From Rhizobacter sp. Root404 (GTDB lineage Bacteria; Pseudomonadota; Gammaproteobacteria; Burkholderiales; Burkholderiaceae_C), in NCBI RefSeq assembly GCF_001425865.1, contig NZ_LMDS01000008.1, forward strand, positions 269 to 64,268: a DNA stretch of 64,000 bases, written 5' to 3'. Under the pieces are notes generated by a model. The model saw nothing but the letters and a program-made list of their open reading frames with translations, was not told the origin of the DNA and did not search any database. Position numbers and translations under genes: made by a program. Of the stretch, positions 37,800-47,727 are shown piece by piece; the stretch's first letter is position 1, and the number at the start of each line of letters is the position of its first letter.

Positions 37800-39677
37800 A
37801 TGAATCGCTACCCCGCCTGGAAATACGCGCTGCTCGTCGTCGCGCTGCTCGTCGGCCTGATCTACACGCTGCCGAACTTCTTCGGCGAAGCGCCGGCCGT
37901 GCAGGTCAGCAGTGGCAAGGCCACGCTGAAGCTCGACGGCGCGATGGCGCCGCGCGTATCGGAGATCCTGGCCAAGGCCGCGTTGAAGCCCGACTTCGTG
38001 CAGTTCGAAGGCAACTCGGTCAAGGCCCGCTTCGGTGACCTCGATGCGCAGCGCAAGGCCAAGGACGCGCTCAACGCCGCGCTCAATCCCGACCCGGCGA
38101 ACCCGAGCTACATCGTCGCGCTGAACCTGCTGTCGCGCTCGCCGGGCTGGCTGACCTCGCTGCACGCGCTGCCGATGTTCCTCGGCCTCGACCTGCGCGG
38201 CGGCGTCTATTTCCTGATGCAGGTCGACATGAAGTCGGCGCTGACCAAGAAGGCCGAGGCGCTGAGCGGCGACATCCGCACGCTGCTGCGCGACAAGAAC
38301 CTGCGCCACGCCGGCATCACCCGCGACGGCAACAACGTCGACGTGCGCTTCCGCGACCGCGAGACGATGACCGCCGCGCGCAACCTGCTGCAGGACCAGC
38401 TGCCCGACCTGCAGTGGACCGAGACGCCGGACGGCACCGACATCCGACTCGCCGGCAGCCTGAAGCCCGAGGCGGCGAAGCGGGTTCAGGACACCGCGAT
38501 CACCCAGAACATCACGACGCTGCACAACCGGGTCAACGAACTGGGCGTGGCCGAGCCGGTGATCCAGCAGCAGGGCGCCGACCGCGTGGTCGTGCAGCTG
38601 CCGGGCGTGCAGGACACGGCCAAGGCCAAGGACATCATCGGCCGCACCGCGACGCTCGAGCTGCGCATGGTCGACGACAGCGCCGAGGCGCAGGTGGCGG
38701 CGCGCGGCGCCGGCCCAGTGCCGTTCGGGACCGAGCGCTTCACCGACCGCGACGGCAGCCCGCTGATCGTCAAGCGCCAGGTGGTGCTGACCGGCGAGAA
38801 TCTCACCGACGCGCAACCCGGCTTCGACGGCCAGACGCACGAGCCGGTCGTCAACCTGACGGTCGACGCGAAGGGCGCGCGCATCATGAAGGACACCTCG
38901 CGCGACAACATCGGCAAGCGCATGGCGATCCTGCTGTTCGAGAAAGGCAAGGGCGAGGTCGTGACCGCGCCGGTCATCCGCGGCGAGCTCGGCTCGAACT
39001 TCCAGATCTCGGGCCGCATGACCGCCGGCGAGGCCAACGACACCGCGCTGCTGCTGCGTGCCGGCTCGCTGGCCGCGCCGATGGACATCATCGAGGAGAA
39101 GACCATCGGCCCGAGCCTGGGGGCGGACAACATCGCCAAGGGCTTCCAGAGCGTGCTGTACGGCTTCGCGGCGATCGCGCTGTTCATGTGCGTGTACTAC
39201 CAGTTCTTCGGCATCGTCTCGACGCTGGCGCTGGGCTTCAACCTGCTGCTGCTGTTGGCGCTGCTGTCGATGCTGCAGGCGACGCTGTCGCTGCCCGGCA
39301 TCGCCGCGATCGCGCTGACGCTGGGCATGGCGATCGACTCGAACGTGCTGATCAACGAGCGGGTGCGCGAGGAACTGCGCGCCGGCGCGTCGCCGCAGGT
39401 GGCGATCCACACCGGCTACGAGCGCGCCTGGGCGACGATCCTGGACTCGAACGTCACGACGCTGATCGCCGGTCTGGCGCTGCTCGCGTTCGGCTCCGGC
39501 CCGGTGCGCGGCTTCGCGGTCGTGCACTGCCTGGGCATCGTGACCTCGATGTTCTCGTCGGTCGTGTTCTCGCGCGGCCTGGTGAACCTCTGGTACGGCC
39601 GCCAGAAGAAGCTCAAGAGCGTGTCGATCGGCCAGGTCTGGAAGCCTCAGCCGGACGTGCCCGCGGTCAAGACCTGA
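37800..39677 (+). CDS. secD: Protein translocase subunit SecD
   Basis: A 625-residue subunit of the SecDF complex that uses the proton-motive force to help pull exported proteins through SecYEG. TM1 is about 9-27, the DLRGG motif at 131-135 follows, a large periplasmic domain runs to about 450, and five further membrane segments close the protein (AIDSNVLINERVREEL in the conserved RND-like core). GAAGGAA precedes the ATG. secF begins 37 bp downstream. Confidence 0.96.
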   Translation: MNRYPAWKYALLVVALLVGLIYTLPNFFGEAPAVQVSSGKATLKLDGAMAPRVSEILAKAALKPDFVQFEGNSVKARFGDLDAQRKAKDALNAALNPDPANPSYIVALNLLSRSPGWLTSLHALPMFLGLDLRGGVYFLMQVDMKSALTKKAEALSGDIRTLLRDKNLRHAGITRDGNNVDVRFRDRETMTAARNLLQDQLPDLQWTETPDGTDIRLAGSLKPEAAKRVQDTAITQNITTLHNRVNELGVAEPVIQQQGADRVVVQLPGVQDTAKAKDIIGRTATLELRMVDDSAEAQVAARGAGPVPFGTERFTDRDGSPLIVKRQVVLTGENLTDAQPGFDGQTHEPVVNLTVDAKGARIMKDTSRDNIGKRMAILLFEKGKGEVVTAPVIRGELGSNFQISGRMTAGEANDTALLLRAGSLAAPMDIIEEKTIGPSLGADNIAKGFQSVLYGFAAIALFMCVYYQFFGIVSTLALGFNLLLLLALLSMLQATLSLPGIAAIALTLGMAIDSNVLINERVREELRAGASPQVAIHTGYERAWATILDSNVTTLIAGLALLAFGSGPVRGFAVVHCLGIVTSMFSSVVFSRGLVNLWYGRQKKLKSVSIGQVWKPQPDVPAVKT

Positions 39678-39714
39678 CCCGCGCCGGCCCGACACCTCAG
39701 CACAAGGAATCCCC

Positions 39715-40749
39715 ATGGAGTTCTTCCGAATCCGCCGCGACATCCCGTTCATGCGGCATGCGCTGGTCTTCAACATCATCTCGGCGGTCACGTTCGCGCT
39801 GGCGGTGTTCTTCCTGGTCACGCGCGGGCTGCACTTCTCGATCGAGTTCACCGGCGGCATCGTCACGCAGGCGAGCTACGCGCAGGTGGCCGATGTCGAG
39901 AAGATCCGCGCCAACGTGGACAAGCTGAACCTGGGCGAGTCGCAGGTGCAGAACTTCGGCAGCTCGCGCGACGTGATCATCCGGCTGCCGATCACGCCGG
40001 GCATGAAGCAGACCGAGGTCGCGACGACCGTGTTCGACACGTTGTGCAAGGCCGAAGGTGGCACCGTCAGCGTGCGCCAGACCACGACCGACAAGGGCGA
40101 GAGCGTCAGCCGCCCGGTGTGTTCGGCCGGTGCCGCCGAGCCGGTGCAGCAACGCAGCGTCGAGTTCGTCGGCCCGCAGGTCGGACGCGAGCTCGCGGTC
40201 AACGGCGCCTACGCGCTGCTCGCGGTGGTCGTCGGGATCATGATCTACCTCGCGATCCGCTTCGAGTGGAAGTTCGCGGTCGCGGCGATCATCGCCAACC
40301 TGCACGACGTGGTCATCATCCTCGGCTTCTTCGCGTTCTTCCAGTGGGAATTCAACCTGACGGTGCTGGCCGCGGTGCTCGCGGTGCTGGGCTACTCGGT
40401 CAATGAATCGGTGGTGATCTTCGACCGGATCCGCGAGGCCTTCCGGCGCTTCCGCAAGATGAACACGCACGAGGTGATCGACCACGCGATCACCAGCACG
40501 ATGAGCCGCACGATCATCACGCACGGCAGCACGCAGATGATGGTGCTGTCGATGTTGATCTTCGGGGGCCCGACGCTTCATGGGTTCGCGATCGCGTTGA
40601 CGATTGGCATCCTTTTCGGCATCTACTCCTCGGTGTTCGTCGCGGCGGCGATCGCGATGTGGCTGGGCGTCAAGCGCGAGGATCTGGTCAAGGCCGGACC
40701 GGCCAAAGAGCTCGATCCCGACGATCCCAACGCCGGGGCGGTGGTGTAG
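39715..40749 (+). CDS. secF: Protein translocase subunit SecF
   Basis: A 344-residue partner of SecD with six membrane segments. The N-terminal FSIEFTGGIV region holds the conserved FTGG (45-48); the C-terminal membrane core has LGYSVNESVVIFDRIREAFR. AAGGAAT lies a few bases before the ATG. Segment order and length match other beta-proteobacterial SecF proteins. A DUF1631 gene follows after 38 bp. Confidence 0.96.
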   Translation: MEFFRIRRDIPFMRHALVFNIISAVTFALAVFFLVTRGLHFSIEFTGGIVTQASYAQVADVEKIRANVDKLNLGESQVQNFGSSRDVIIRLPITPGMKQTEVATTVFDTLCKAEGGTVSVRQTTTDKGESVSRPVCSAGAAEPVQQRSVEFVGPQVGRELAVNGAYALLAVVVGIMIYLAIRFEWKFAVAAIIANLHDVVIILGFFAFFQWEFNLTVLAAVLAVLGYSVNESVVIFDRIREAFRRFRKMNTHEVIDHAITSTMSRTIITHGSTQMMVLSMLIFGGPTLHGFAIALTIGILFGIYSSVFVAAAIAMWLGVKREDLVKAGPAKELDPDDPNAGAVV

Positions 40750-40787
40750 AGTCCCACCGTCACTTTCAGTCAGGATCCGCCGCACCC

Positions 40788-43079
40788 ATGCCGACCCCCG
40801 CCAACCCGACGGCATTGGCCCAGCAGGCGAGGCGCGCGTATCTCGAGTCGCTGATCGCCGGCCTGCCCGGGCTGGTCCAGGCGGTCGACCAGGGCTCACG
40901 CGTGCTGCTGAGCCAAGTGGCCGAACCCTCCGTCGTGATGCGGCGGCGCGAGCTGATTCCCGATTTCCCGAAGTCCGCACCGCTTTGGCTGCAAGGCATG
41001 AGCGTGATGCTCGGCGGTGCCCGGCGCTCCGGCCTCGTCTCGGCAACCCACCCCGGCGAGCTGCCGCTGTCGGCCAGCCGCCAGGCGAAACTCAGCCTGG
41101 TCGATGACGACACGATCGAGCACGAGATCATCACCTCCAAGCTCGCGCTGGCGATGATGGACCGCGCGTCCTGGGAGTTCAGTGACCTGCGCTCGCGCAT
41201 GAACGTGCTCGAACGCCGTGAGGAAATGGACACGAACGACGTGATCCGGCCCCACGTGATCGCGCGCATCGCGACGGCGTCGTGGCGCTCGGCCGGCCTC
41301 GGTCTGGACCTGTGGCGCCTGCTGCAGCGCCTGATCCACGAAGAATTCACCTTGTTCGCCGAAGAGGCGTACCACGAGACCAACCGTTTCCTGCTCGAGC
41401 GCCACGTGCTGCCCGACATCGACCTGCGCCCGTTCATCCGCCGCTCGCGCAACTCGGCGATGACGGGTTTCGGCGCCGCGGCGCCGGCGGCCACCGGCGG
41501 CGGCAGTGGCGGGTTCGTGGCGTCAGGCGGCGGCGAAGTGAACGAAGAGACGCGCATGATGACGCGGGCAGGTGGGCTGTCCCACGCCGCCGGCCATGCC
41601 GAACAGGTGCTCGGGCGCCTGAACCGCCTGGTGGCGCGGCAACTGCCGGGCTTCGGTGTCACGCAGCAGGACAGGCCGGTGATGACCGCGCCGCGGCTGA
41701 AGACCGCGATCAACGACGCGCAGCAGGCGGTCGCGCGGCGCATGGCCACCGCGGAGCACGCGGCCACCATTGCCGGGCATGTCAGCACGCCGGCGCTGCT
41801 CGAGGAACTGAACCAGCGCAAGCAGGCGCTGAAGCAGGCCGCGACCACGCCGGTCGAGCGGGCGACCATCGAGATCGTCGCGCTGCTGTTCCAGAGCATC
41901 CTGACCGAAGAGCGCATCCCGCCGGCCGTGCGGGTGTGGTTCGCGCGACTGCAGATGCCGGTGTTGCGGGTGGCCGTCAGCGAGCCGGATTTCTTCGCGA
42001 CGATCGATCACCCGGCGCGCCGGCTGATCGACCGCATGGGCTCGTGCGTGATGGGCTTCGACGCGAACAGCCGCGCGGTGGGCGACGTGATCGAGAAGGA
42101 AATCAAGCGCGTCGTGCAGGTCGTCGAGGCCTACCCCGACACCGGCCGGCGCGTGTTCCAGACCGTGCTGGTCGAGTTCGAGAAATTCCTCGAGCACTAC
42201 TTCAAGAACGAGAACGAGGCCTCGCGCAAGGGCGTATCGCTGGCGCAGCAGGTCGAGCAGCGCGAGACGCTCGCGATCCAGTACACGATCGAGTTGCGCA
42301 AGATGCTCAACGAGATGCCGGTGCAGGAAGGCGTGCGCGAGTTCCTGTTCCACGTCTGGGCCGACGTGCTCGCGATGGCCGCCGTCAAGCATGGCAACCA
42401 GAGCGACGCGACCCGGGACATGAAGCGCGCCGCCGCCGACCTGATCTGGTCGGCCAGCGCCAAGGTCTCGCGCGAAGAGCGCGCCGAGGTCATCCGGCGC
42501 CTGCCACCGCTGCTGAAGACGCTGCGTGACGGCATGGACAACGCCGGCGTGCCGGTCGGCAAGCAGGACGAGCACATCCAGCAACTCAACAACTCGCTGG
42601 CCGCCGCGTTCACCGCCAAGACCGCGGCGATCCCGCACGAGCGGCTCGAGGAGCTGATGGCCCGCCTCGACACGCTCGAGGAACTGCTCCCCGAGGCCGA
42701 CGACCTGGAGATCGACGAGGCGATGGTCCACGATCTCTCGGGTCACGAATCGTCCGAGCTGGAAGTGGTCGCCGAGGGCGGCTCGATGCCGACGCCGGCC
42801 ATGGTCGCGTGGGCGCGCGAGCTGCAGGTCGGCAGCTGGTACATGCTCGACTACCGCAACCGCAACGAGCCGATGCAGTTGGCGTGGCAGGGCATGCGGC
42901 GCCAGCTGACGCTCTTCGTCTCGCCGCAGGGCCGGGGCGTGCTGTTCCAGCAGAATCGCCTCGCGGCGTTCCTGCAGGCCGGGCTGCTGGTGCCGGCGCA
43001 GGACGAATCGCTGACCGTGAAGGCCACGCGCAGCGCGCTGGCCAAGATCGACGGGGATCCGTCGCGCCTGTTGAACTGA
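40788..43079 (+). CDS. DUF1631 family protein
   Basis: A 763-residue protein of the DUF1631 family, function unknown. It is predicted soluble and mostly helical, with no signal peptide. A Gly/Ala/Ser-rich linker at about 225-250 splits an N-terminal part (with LRSRMNVLERREEM) from a large helical region. The last 100 residues are beta-rich (ELQVGSWYMLDYR, GRGVLFQQNRLAAFLQAG). The ATG at 40788 is chosen at the conserved N-terminus; AGGA is rather far upstream. It follows secF and converges on smg. Confidence 0.82.
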   Translation: MPTPANPTALAQQARRAYLESLIAGLPGLVQAVDQGSRVLLSQVAEPSVVMRRRELIPDFPKSAPLWLQGMSVMLGGARRSGLVSATHPGELPLSASRQAKLSLVDDDTIEHEIITSKLALAMMDRASWEFSDLRSRMNVLERREEMDTNDVIRPHVIARIATASWRSAGLGLDLWRLLQRLIHEEFTLFAEEAYHETNRFLLERHVLPDIDLRPFIRRSRNSAMTGFGAAAPAATGGGSGGFVASGGGEVNEETRMMTRAGGLSHAAGHAEQVLGRLNRLVARQLPGFGVTQQDRPVMTAPRLKTAINDAQQAVARRMATAEHAATIAGHVSTPALLEELNQRKQALKQAATTPVERATIEIVALLFQSILTEERIPPAVRVWFARLQMPVLRVAVSEPDFFATIDHPARRLIDRMGSCVMGFDANSRAVGDVIEKEIKRVVQVVEAYPDTGRRVFQTVLVEFEKFLEHYFKNENEASRKGVSLAQQVEQRETLAIQYTIELRKMLNEMPVQEGVREFLFHVWADVLAMAAVKHGNQSDATRDMKRAAADLIWSASAKVSREERAEVIRRLPPLLKTLRDGMDNAGVPVGKQDEHIQQLNNSLAAAFTAKTAAIPHERLEELMARLDTLEELLPEADDLEIDEAMVHDLSGHESSELEVVAEGGSMPTPAMVAWARELQVGSWYMLDYRNRNEPMQLAWQGMRRQLTLFVSPQGRGVLFQQNRLAAFLQAGLLVPAQDESLTVKATRSALAKIDGDPSRLLN

Positions 43080-43091
43080 ATCCTGCGGGAA

Positions 43092-43137
43092 GGGCGGCGG
43101 CCGGCTTGGCCGTGCCGCCCGTCGCGGCTTCAGCCGC
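43092..43137. terminator. Hairpins between convergent DUF1631 and smg genes
   Basis: GGGCGGC (43092-43098) pairs with GCCGCCC (43114-43120), and a second small stem GCGGC-ttca-GCCGC lies at 43124-43137. They fill the 63-bp gap between convergent genes, where a bidirectional terminator is expected, but neither stem has a U-run, so the call is weak. Confidence 0.4.
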
Positions 43138-43142
43138 TTCTG

Positions 43143-43595
43143 CTAGTGAATCAACCGGTCTTCTTCGTCGACGAACAGTTCGTCGAGGATCAGCGCGTCG
43201 GGCTCCTCGCCCAGGCTCCAGAACACCATCAGCACGATGATCTTCAGGTCTTCCAGGTCGATCGGACCGCCGGGGATGGCGCTGGCGCGGTCGATCACCA
43301 TTTCGCGCATCGGCGGCGGCAGCACGCCCGCGGATTCGAGGAAGCTGATGAAGCCGATCGACGGCTCCCCGAGGTGATCCTGTTCGGCCGGCGAGTAAAC
43401 GCGGATGCTGTGCTCGCCCTGTTCGCCGACGTACGCCTCGGCGGCCGTGGCCACGCCGTCGAGCCACGACAGCGCCTCCTGGATCTCGTCCGATTCGAAA
43501 CCGACCGACGACAGCTTGCGGGTCAGCTGATCGTGGTCCGGGCACGCATCGGGACGCCAGTAGTTTTCGTACAGGTACACGAGCACATCGAACAT
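43143..43595 (-). CDS. smg: Smg family protein (DUF494)
   Basis: A 150-residue acidic cytoplasmic protein of the Smg/DUF494 family. It starts MFDVLVYLYENYW and ends DELFVDEEDRLIH, both typical. The family is widespread next to dprA in proteobacteria, but its function is not established. It lies 50 bp after dprA on the same strand. Confidence 0.93.
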   Translation of the reverse strand: MFDVLVYLYENYWRPDACPDHDQLTRKLSSVGFESDEIQEALSWLDGVATAAEAYVGEQGEHSIRVYSPAEQDHLGEPSIGFISFLESAGVLPPPMREMVIDRASAIPGGPIDLEDLKIIVLMVFWSLGEEPDALILDELFVDEEDRLIH

Positions 43596-43645
43596 GGATT
43601 CACTATACCCCAGTGGGTCTGTCTGCGCGGTTCTGCCAAGCGCCG

Positions 43646-44752
43646 TCAGCGGCCCGCCACACGTTGGAACAGCTGACCGGGCAGGCGGGCCACGAGACCG
43701 TCCAGCTCGAGCCCGAGCAGCCGCGCGCTGAGCGCCGCGGCGCCGAGGCCCGTGCGGGCGGCGAGGGCGTCCAGCGTGACCGGGTCGAAGCCGAGCGCGT
43801 CGAGCAACGGATCGGTGTCCGATGGCGGCCCCACGGCCGCCGCCGGCGTGTCGCGCGCCACCGTCGGGCGCAGCTCCTCGAGCACGTCCTGCGCCGTCTC
43901 GACCAGCTTCGCGCCCTGGCGCAGCAGCACGTGGCAGCCGCGCGCCTGCGGCGAATGGATCGAGCCGGGAATGGCGAAGACCTCGCGCCCGGCCTCGTTG
44001 GCAAGCCGCGCGGTGATCAGCGAGCCCGACTGGACGGCCGCCTCGACCACCAGCGTGCCGCGGCTCAGGCCGGCGATGATCCGGTTGCGCTGCGGAAAAT
44101 GCGTCGCCAGCGGCGGCGTGCCGAGTGCGTATTCGCTGACGATCAGGCCATGCTGCGCGATCCGGTGCGCCAGTGCGAGATGGCGGCGGGGGTAGACCCG
44201 GTCGAGTCCGGTGCCCACGACCGCGATGGTGCTCGCGGCGCCATCGAGCGCGCCAGCATGTGCGGCTGCATCGACACCGAGCGCCATGCCCGAGACGATG
44301 GTCAAGCCCGCGCGGCTGAGCTCGCGCGCGAAGGCGCCGGCATTGGCGGCGCCCTGCGCGGTCGGGTGGCGGCTGCCGACGATGGCGATCGAGTCGGACT
44401 GGAGCAGTTCGACGCGGCCTTGGGCGTAAAGCATCAACGGCGGATCGGGCGAGTTCAGCAGTGCCGCGGGATAACGCGCGTCGCCCAGCGGGATCACGCT
44501 GCGCGGCGCCGCCGCGTCGACCTGCTGCAACCAGGCCAGGGTCGCCGCGTGAAGTGCCGCGAGCCCTTCCGGTTCGTCAACGAGCGCGTTCGCCTGCGCC
44601 GCACCGACCACCTCGCGTCGTGCGCCGGCGTCCGCAGCGATCACCGCCTGCGGCGAGCCGAACGCCGCGAGCAGGCGGCGTACCGACTCGCGCCCGACGC
44701 CGGGCGTCTCCAGCAGGCGCAGCCAGGCGCCAAGTTCTTCGGGGTCGATCAC
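43646..44752 (-). CDS. dprA: DNA-processing protein DprA
   Basis: A 368-residue DprA/Smf protein that binds incoming single-stranded DNA and loads RecA during natural transformation. The Rossmann-like core (about 80-290) has IAIVGSRHPTAQG, SGMALGVDAAAHAGAL and PQRNRIIAGLSRGTLVVEA. The C-terminal winged helix (DPVTLDALAARTGLGAAALS) is present. It sits between the LysM gene (39 bp) and smg, the usual Burkholderiales order. Competence itself is not shown by this gene alone. Confidence 0.95.
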   Translation of the reverse strand: MIDPEELGAWLRLLETPGVGRESVRRLLAAFGSPQAVIAADAGARREVVGAAQANALVDEPEGLAALHAATLAWLQQVDAAAPRSVIPLGDARYPAALLNSPDPPLMLYAQGRVELLQSDSIAIVGSRHPTAQGAANAGAFARELSRAGLTIVSGMALGVDAAAHAGALDGAASTIAVVGTGLDRVYPRRHLALAHRIAQHGLIVSEYALGTPPLATHFPQRNRIIAGLSRGTLVVEAAVQSGSLITARLANEAGREVFAIPGSIHSPQARGCHVLLRQGAKLVETAQDVLEELRPTVARDTPAAAVGPPSDTDPLLDALGFDPVTLDALAARTGLGAAALSARLLGLELDGLVARLPGQLFQRVAGR

Positions 44753-44791
44753 GCGAGAGGCCGGCGGGTGCCGGCGGGGAAATGGGCCGGG

Positions 44792-45967
44792 TCAGGGTTG
44801 CGTGAAGCGGTCGCCGGGCGACACCGGCTCCTTGACCGACAGGATCAGCGCATACGACATGCGGTCGAACACGCGAAACACGAACAGCAGCCCGTGGCGC
44901 TCGTCCGGCAGCTTGATCGTCGGCTTGGTCGGGTCGGTGGTGTCGACGACGCGGGAGCCATTGCGCACCAGCGCCAGCACGTGGCCGCGCTCCATGCCGT
45001 CCTTCGCGCCCTTGTTCAGCGAGACGATCTGGTTCTGGCCGGCGGTCAGCGCCTCGCCGTAAAGCGAGACGATCCGGCCTTCCATCGGGCCCTGGGGCGC
45101 GTGCGGTACGTAGTTGGTGTACTCGCGCGGCGGCACGACCGCCAGGCGGTCGCCCACGCCGGCTTCGTAGCGCACGCTGGTCACGGTGAAGGTGGCCGGC
45201 ACGATCTCGGACTTGCCGGCGGCGTCGACCCGGGTTTCGCCCTGGCGCGTGTACTCGGCTCCGCCGACATAGACGGCCTCGTAGCCGAGCAGTTCCTTGG
45301 TGGTCGGATCGAGCAGTGGCTTCGGGCTGCGGAAGATCCGGTAATCGGTGCCGTTGCTCAGGTCGCCGCGCACATAGGCGGTGTCCCCGCGGCCCAGGAT
45401 GACGCGGTTTTCCTGCGTCGCGACGATGCGCGGCGCCTGCTCGAGCTCGTTGCCCTGGAAGATCACCGCCTCGTTCAGGAACGGCTCGATCAGGCCGAAC
45501 GGGATCGACGCGAGCGCGTCGGCACCGATGTCGGACGAGCGCACGCGCGGCGACAGCTTGTCGGTGCCGCCGCCCACCGCCTGGCCCATGCGCAGGCGCG
45601 CACGGCCGCCGGTCTTGTCCAGGTACAGCACCTGGCCGGGGTAGATCAGGTGCGGATTGCGGATCTGGTCGAGGTTCATGCCCCACAGCTCGGGCCAGCG
45701 CCACGGGCTCCTGAGGAAGATCTTGGAGATGTCCCAGAGCGTGTCGCCGCGCTTCACGGTGTGGGAGTCGGGCGCGTTGGGCGCCAGTTCGGACAGCGGC
45801 ACGCCGTCCTGCGCGACCTTCTGCGCGGTGCCGCGCTGCTGCGAAGTGATCGGATAATCGGCCGCCTGGACCGTCGCGGCGCCGAAGACCAGACCCAGCA
45901 TCGCGCCGATGGACACGGCACCGGTGGCGCGGCGAGCACGAGAAACAGATCGATCACGACGGGTCAT
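44792..45967 (-). CDS. Exported LysM-domain protein
   Basis: A 391-residue periplasmic or envelope protein with a signal peptide cleaved after VQA (about 35). One LysM domain at 69-117 (HTVKRGDTLWDISKIFL; HLIYPGQVLYL) should bind peptidoglycan. The rest, beta-rich with RFQAG-type repeats absent, carries no catalytic motif I recognise. This protein is regularly encoded before dprA in beta-proteobacteria, but its role is unknown. It is divergent from def, with 241 bp between starts. Confidence 0.9.
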   Translation of the reverse strand: MTRRDRSVSRARRATGAVSIGAMLGLVFGAATVQAADYPITSQQRGTAQKVAQDGVPLSELAPNAPDSHTVKRGDTLWDISKIFLRSPWRWPELWGMNLDQIRNPHLIYPGQVLYLDKTGGRARLRMGQAVGGGTDKLSPRVRSSDIGADALASIPFGLIEPFLNEAVIFQGNELEQAPRIVATQENRVILGRGDTAYVRGDLSNGTDYRIFRSPKPLLDPTTKELLGYEAVYVGGAEYTRQGETRVDAAGKSEIVPATFTVTSVRYEAGVGDRLAVVPPREYTNYVPHAPQGPMEGRIVSLYGEALTAGQNQIVSLNKGAKDGMERGHVLALVRNGSRVVDTTDPTKPTIKLPDERHGLLFVFRVFDRMSYALILSVKEPVSPGDRFTQP

Positions 45968-46208
45968 GTGGGTCTCTCAGGAGATGCACGGCATCGTCGC
46001 CCGCGCGATGGGGTTGTGTCCGCAGGCTTCGCCGGGCAAACCACAGTTCGGCGAAAATCCTCAATCAGTTTCACAGATTCTGCCCCTAAACCCTTGATAT
46101 CGCAACGAAAGTGACCTCGTCTGGCCCGTCGTGTGAGACCTGTCACGGATCACGAGTGTTGCGCCCGTTCCACACCTTGGCCGACTACGGCACTGAAACC
46201 AATTCCAG

Positions 46209-46712
46209 ATGGCCAGCCTGAACATCCTCCGCTACCCCGATCCACGCTTGCACACGGTGGCCAAGCCGGTCGCCCAGGTCGACGACCGCATCCGGCGACT
46301 GGTCGACGACCTGCTGGAAAGCATGTACGCCGCCGACGGCGTGGGCCTGGCCGCCACGCAGGTCGACGTGCACGAGCGCGTGATCGTGATGGACACCTCC
46401 GACGCGCGCGACGACCCGCGCGTGCTGATCAACCCCGAGCTGATCGCCCGGAGCGACGAGATGACCTTCGCGGACGAAGGCTGCCTGTCGGTGCCGCTGG
46501 TCTACGACAAGGTCAAGCGCCACGCCCGCGTGACGGTCCGTGCGCTCGACCGCGACGGCAAGCCCCAGGAGTTCGAGGCCGACGGGCTGCTCGCGATCTG
46601 CGTGCAGCACGAGATGGATCACCTGATGGGCAAGGTCTTCGTCGAGTACCTGAGCCAGCTCAAGCGGGATCGCATCAAGACCAAGATGCTCAAGAAGGCG
46701 CGCGAGGAATGA
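46209..46712 (+). CDS. def: Peptide deformylase
   Basis: A 167-residue iron/zinc hydrolase that removes formyl groups from nascent proteins. All three motifs are intact: GVGLAATQ (44-51), EGCLSVP (90-96) and QHEMDH (133-138) with H134, E135 and H138. Its stop overlaps the fmt start (ATGA). The 241 bp upstream, shared with the LysM gene, contain an AT-rich stretch near 46060-46115 where promoters are expected; I could not settle on boxes. Confidence 0.97.
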   Translation: MASLNILRYPDPRLHTVAKPVAQVDDRIRRLVDDLLESMYAADGVGLAATQVDVHERVIVMDTSDARDDPRVLINPELIARSDEMTFADEGCLSVPLVYDKVKRHARVTVRALDRDGKPQEFEADGLLAICVQHEMDHLMGKVFVEYLSQLKRDRIKTKMLKKAREE

Positions 46713-47668
46713 GGGTCGCGTTCGCCGGCACGCCCGAGTTTGCGGCGGTCGCGCTGGCGCAGCTGCATGCGGCCGGCTTCGAGATCGTGCTGGTGCTGAC
46801 CCAGCCCGACCGGCCCGCGGGGCGCGGGCTGAAGCTGCTCCCGTCTCCGGTGAAAACCTTCGCGACGGCGCAGGGCATCCCGGTGGCGCAACCGCGCAGC
46901 CTGCGGCTCGACGGCAAGTTTGCCGATGAAGCCGAGCATGGCCGCGCGGCGTTGCTGGCCGCGCGCCCGGACGTCCTCGTCGTCGCCGCCTACGGCCTGA
47001 TCCTGCCGCAGTGGGTGCTCGACCTGCCGCGCCTGGGCGGGTTGAACATCCACGGTTCGCTGCTGCCGCGCTGGCGCGGCGCCGCGCCGATCCACCGCGC
47101 GATCGAGGCGGGCGACGTGCGCACCGGCATCACGATCATGCAGATGGACGCCGGCCTCGACACCGGCCCGATGCTGCTCGCCGAGTCGATCGCGATCGCG
47201 ACCGACGACACCACTGCCACGCTGCACGACAAGCTCGCCCCGCTCGGCGGGCGCCTGATCGTCGAGGCGCTCGAACTCGCCGCCTGCGGCGGCCTGGTAC
47301 CGCAGCCGCAGCCGACCGAAGGCATCACCTACGCCCACAAGATCGACAAGGCCGAGGCCGCGATCGACTGGCGCGCCGATGCCGCCGCGATCGAGCGGCG
47401 CCTGCGTGCCTTCGACCCGTTCCCCGGCGCCAGCACGCAGCTCGATGGCGAGACCGTCAAGTGCTGGCGCGGCGACGTGGTGCCGGGCGAGGGCGCGCCG
47501 GGCCAGGTGATCGGCGTGAGCGACGCCGGCATCGTCGTCGCCTGCGGTACCGGCGCACTGCGCCTCACCGAATTGCAGCGCCCCGGCGGCAAGCGGCTCG
47601 TCGCCGCGGTGTTCGTGCAGGGCCGGCCGCTTGTCGCCGGCATGGTCTTCGCGTCCCCGTCGCATTGA
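46709..47668 (+). CDS. fmt: Methionyl-tRNA formyltransferase
   Basis: A 319-residue enzyme that formylates initiator Met-tRNA using 10-formyltetrahydrofolate. The catalytic segment LNIHGSLLPRWRGAAPI has N113 and H115, with D151 in GLDTGPM. The C-terminal OB-like domain follows (about 205-319). The ATG at 46709 overlaps def by 4 bp; the frame is open upstream only as a shadow of def. def-fmt pairing is the usual order. Confidence 0.97.
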   Translation: MRVAFAGTPEFAAVALAQLHAAGFEIVLVLTQPDRPAGRGLKLLPSPVKTFATAQGIPVAQPRSLRLDGKFADEAEHGRAALLAARPDVLVVAAYGLILPQWVLDLPRLGGLNIHGSLLPRWRGAAPIHRAIEAGDVRTGITIMQMDAGLDTGPMLLAESIAIATDDTTATLHDKLAPLGGRLIVEALELAACGGLVPQPQPTEGITYAHKIDKAEAAIDWRADAAAIERRLRAFDPFPGASTQLDGETVKCWRGDVVPGEGAPGQVIGVSDAGIVVACGTGALRLTELQRPGGKRLVAAVFVQGRPLVAGMVFASPSH

Positions 47669-47727
47669 ACTCGCGTACGCTGCCCGCATCTACGCGGCTC
47701 CAGCGTTTTCGACGAGGTCACCACGCA

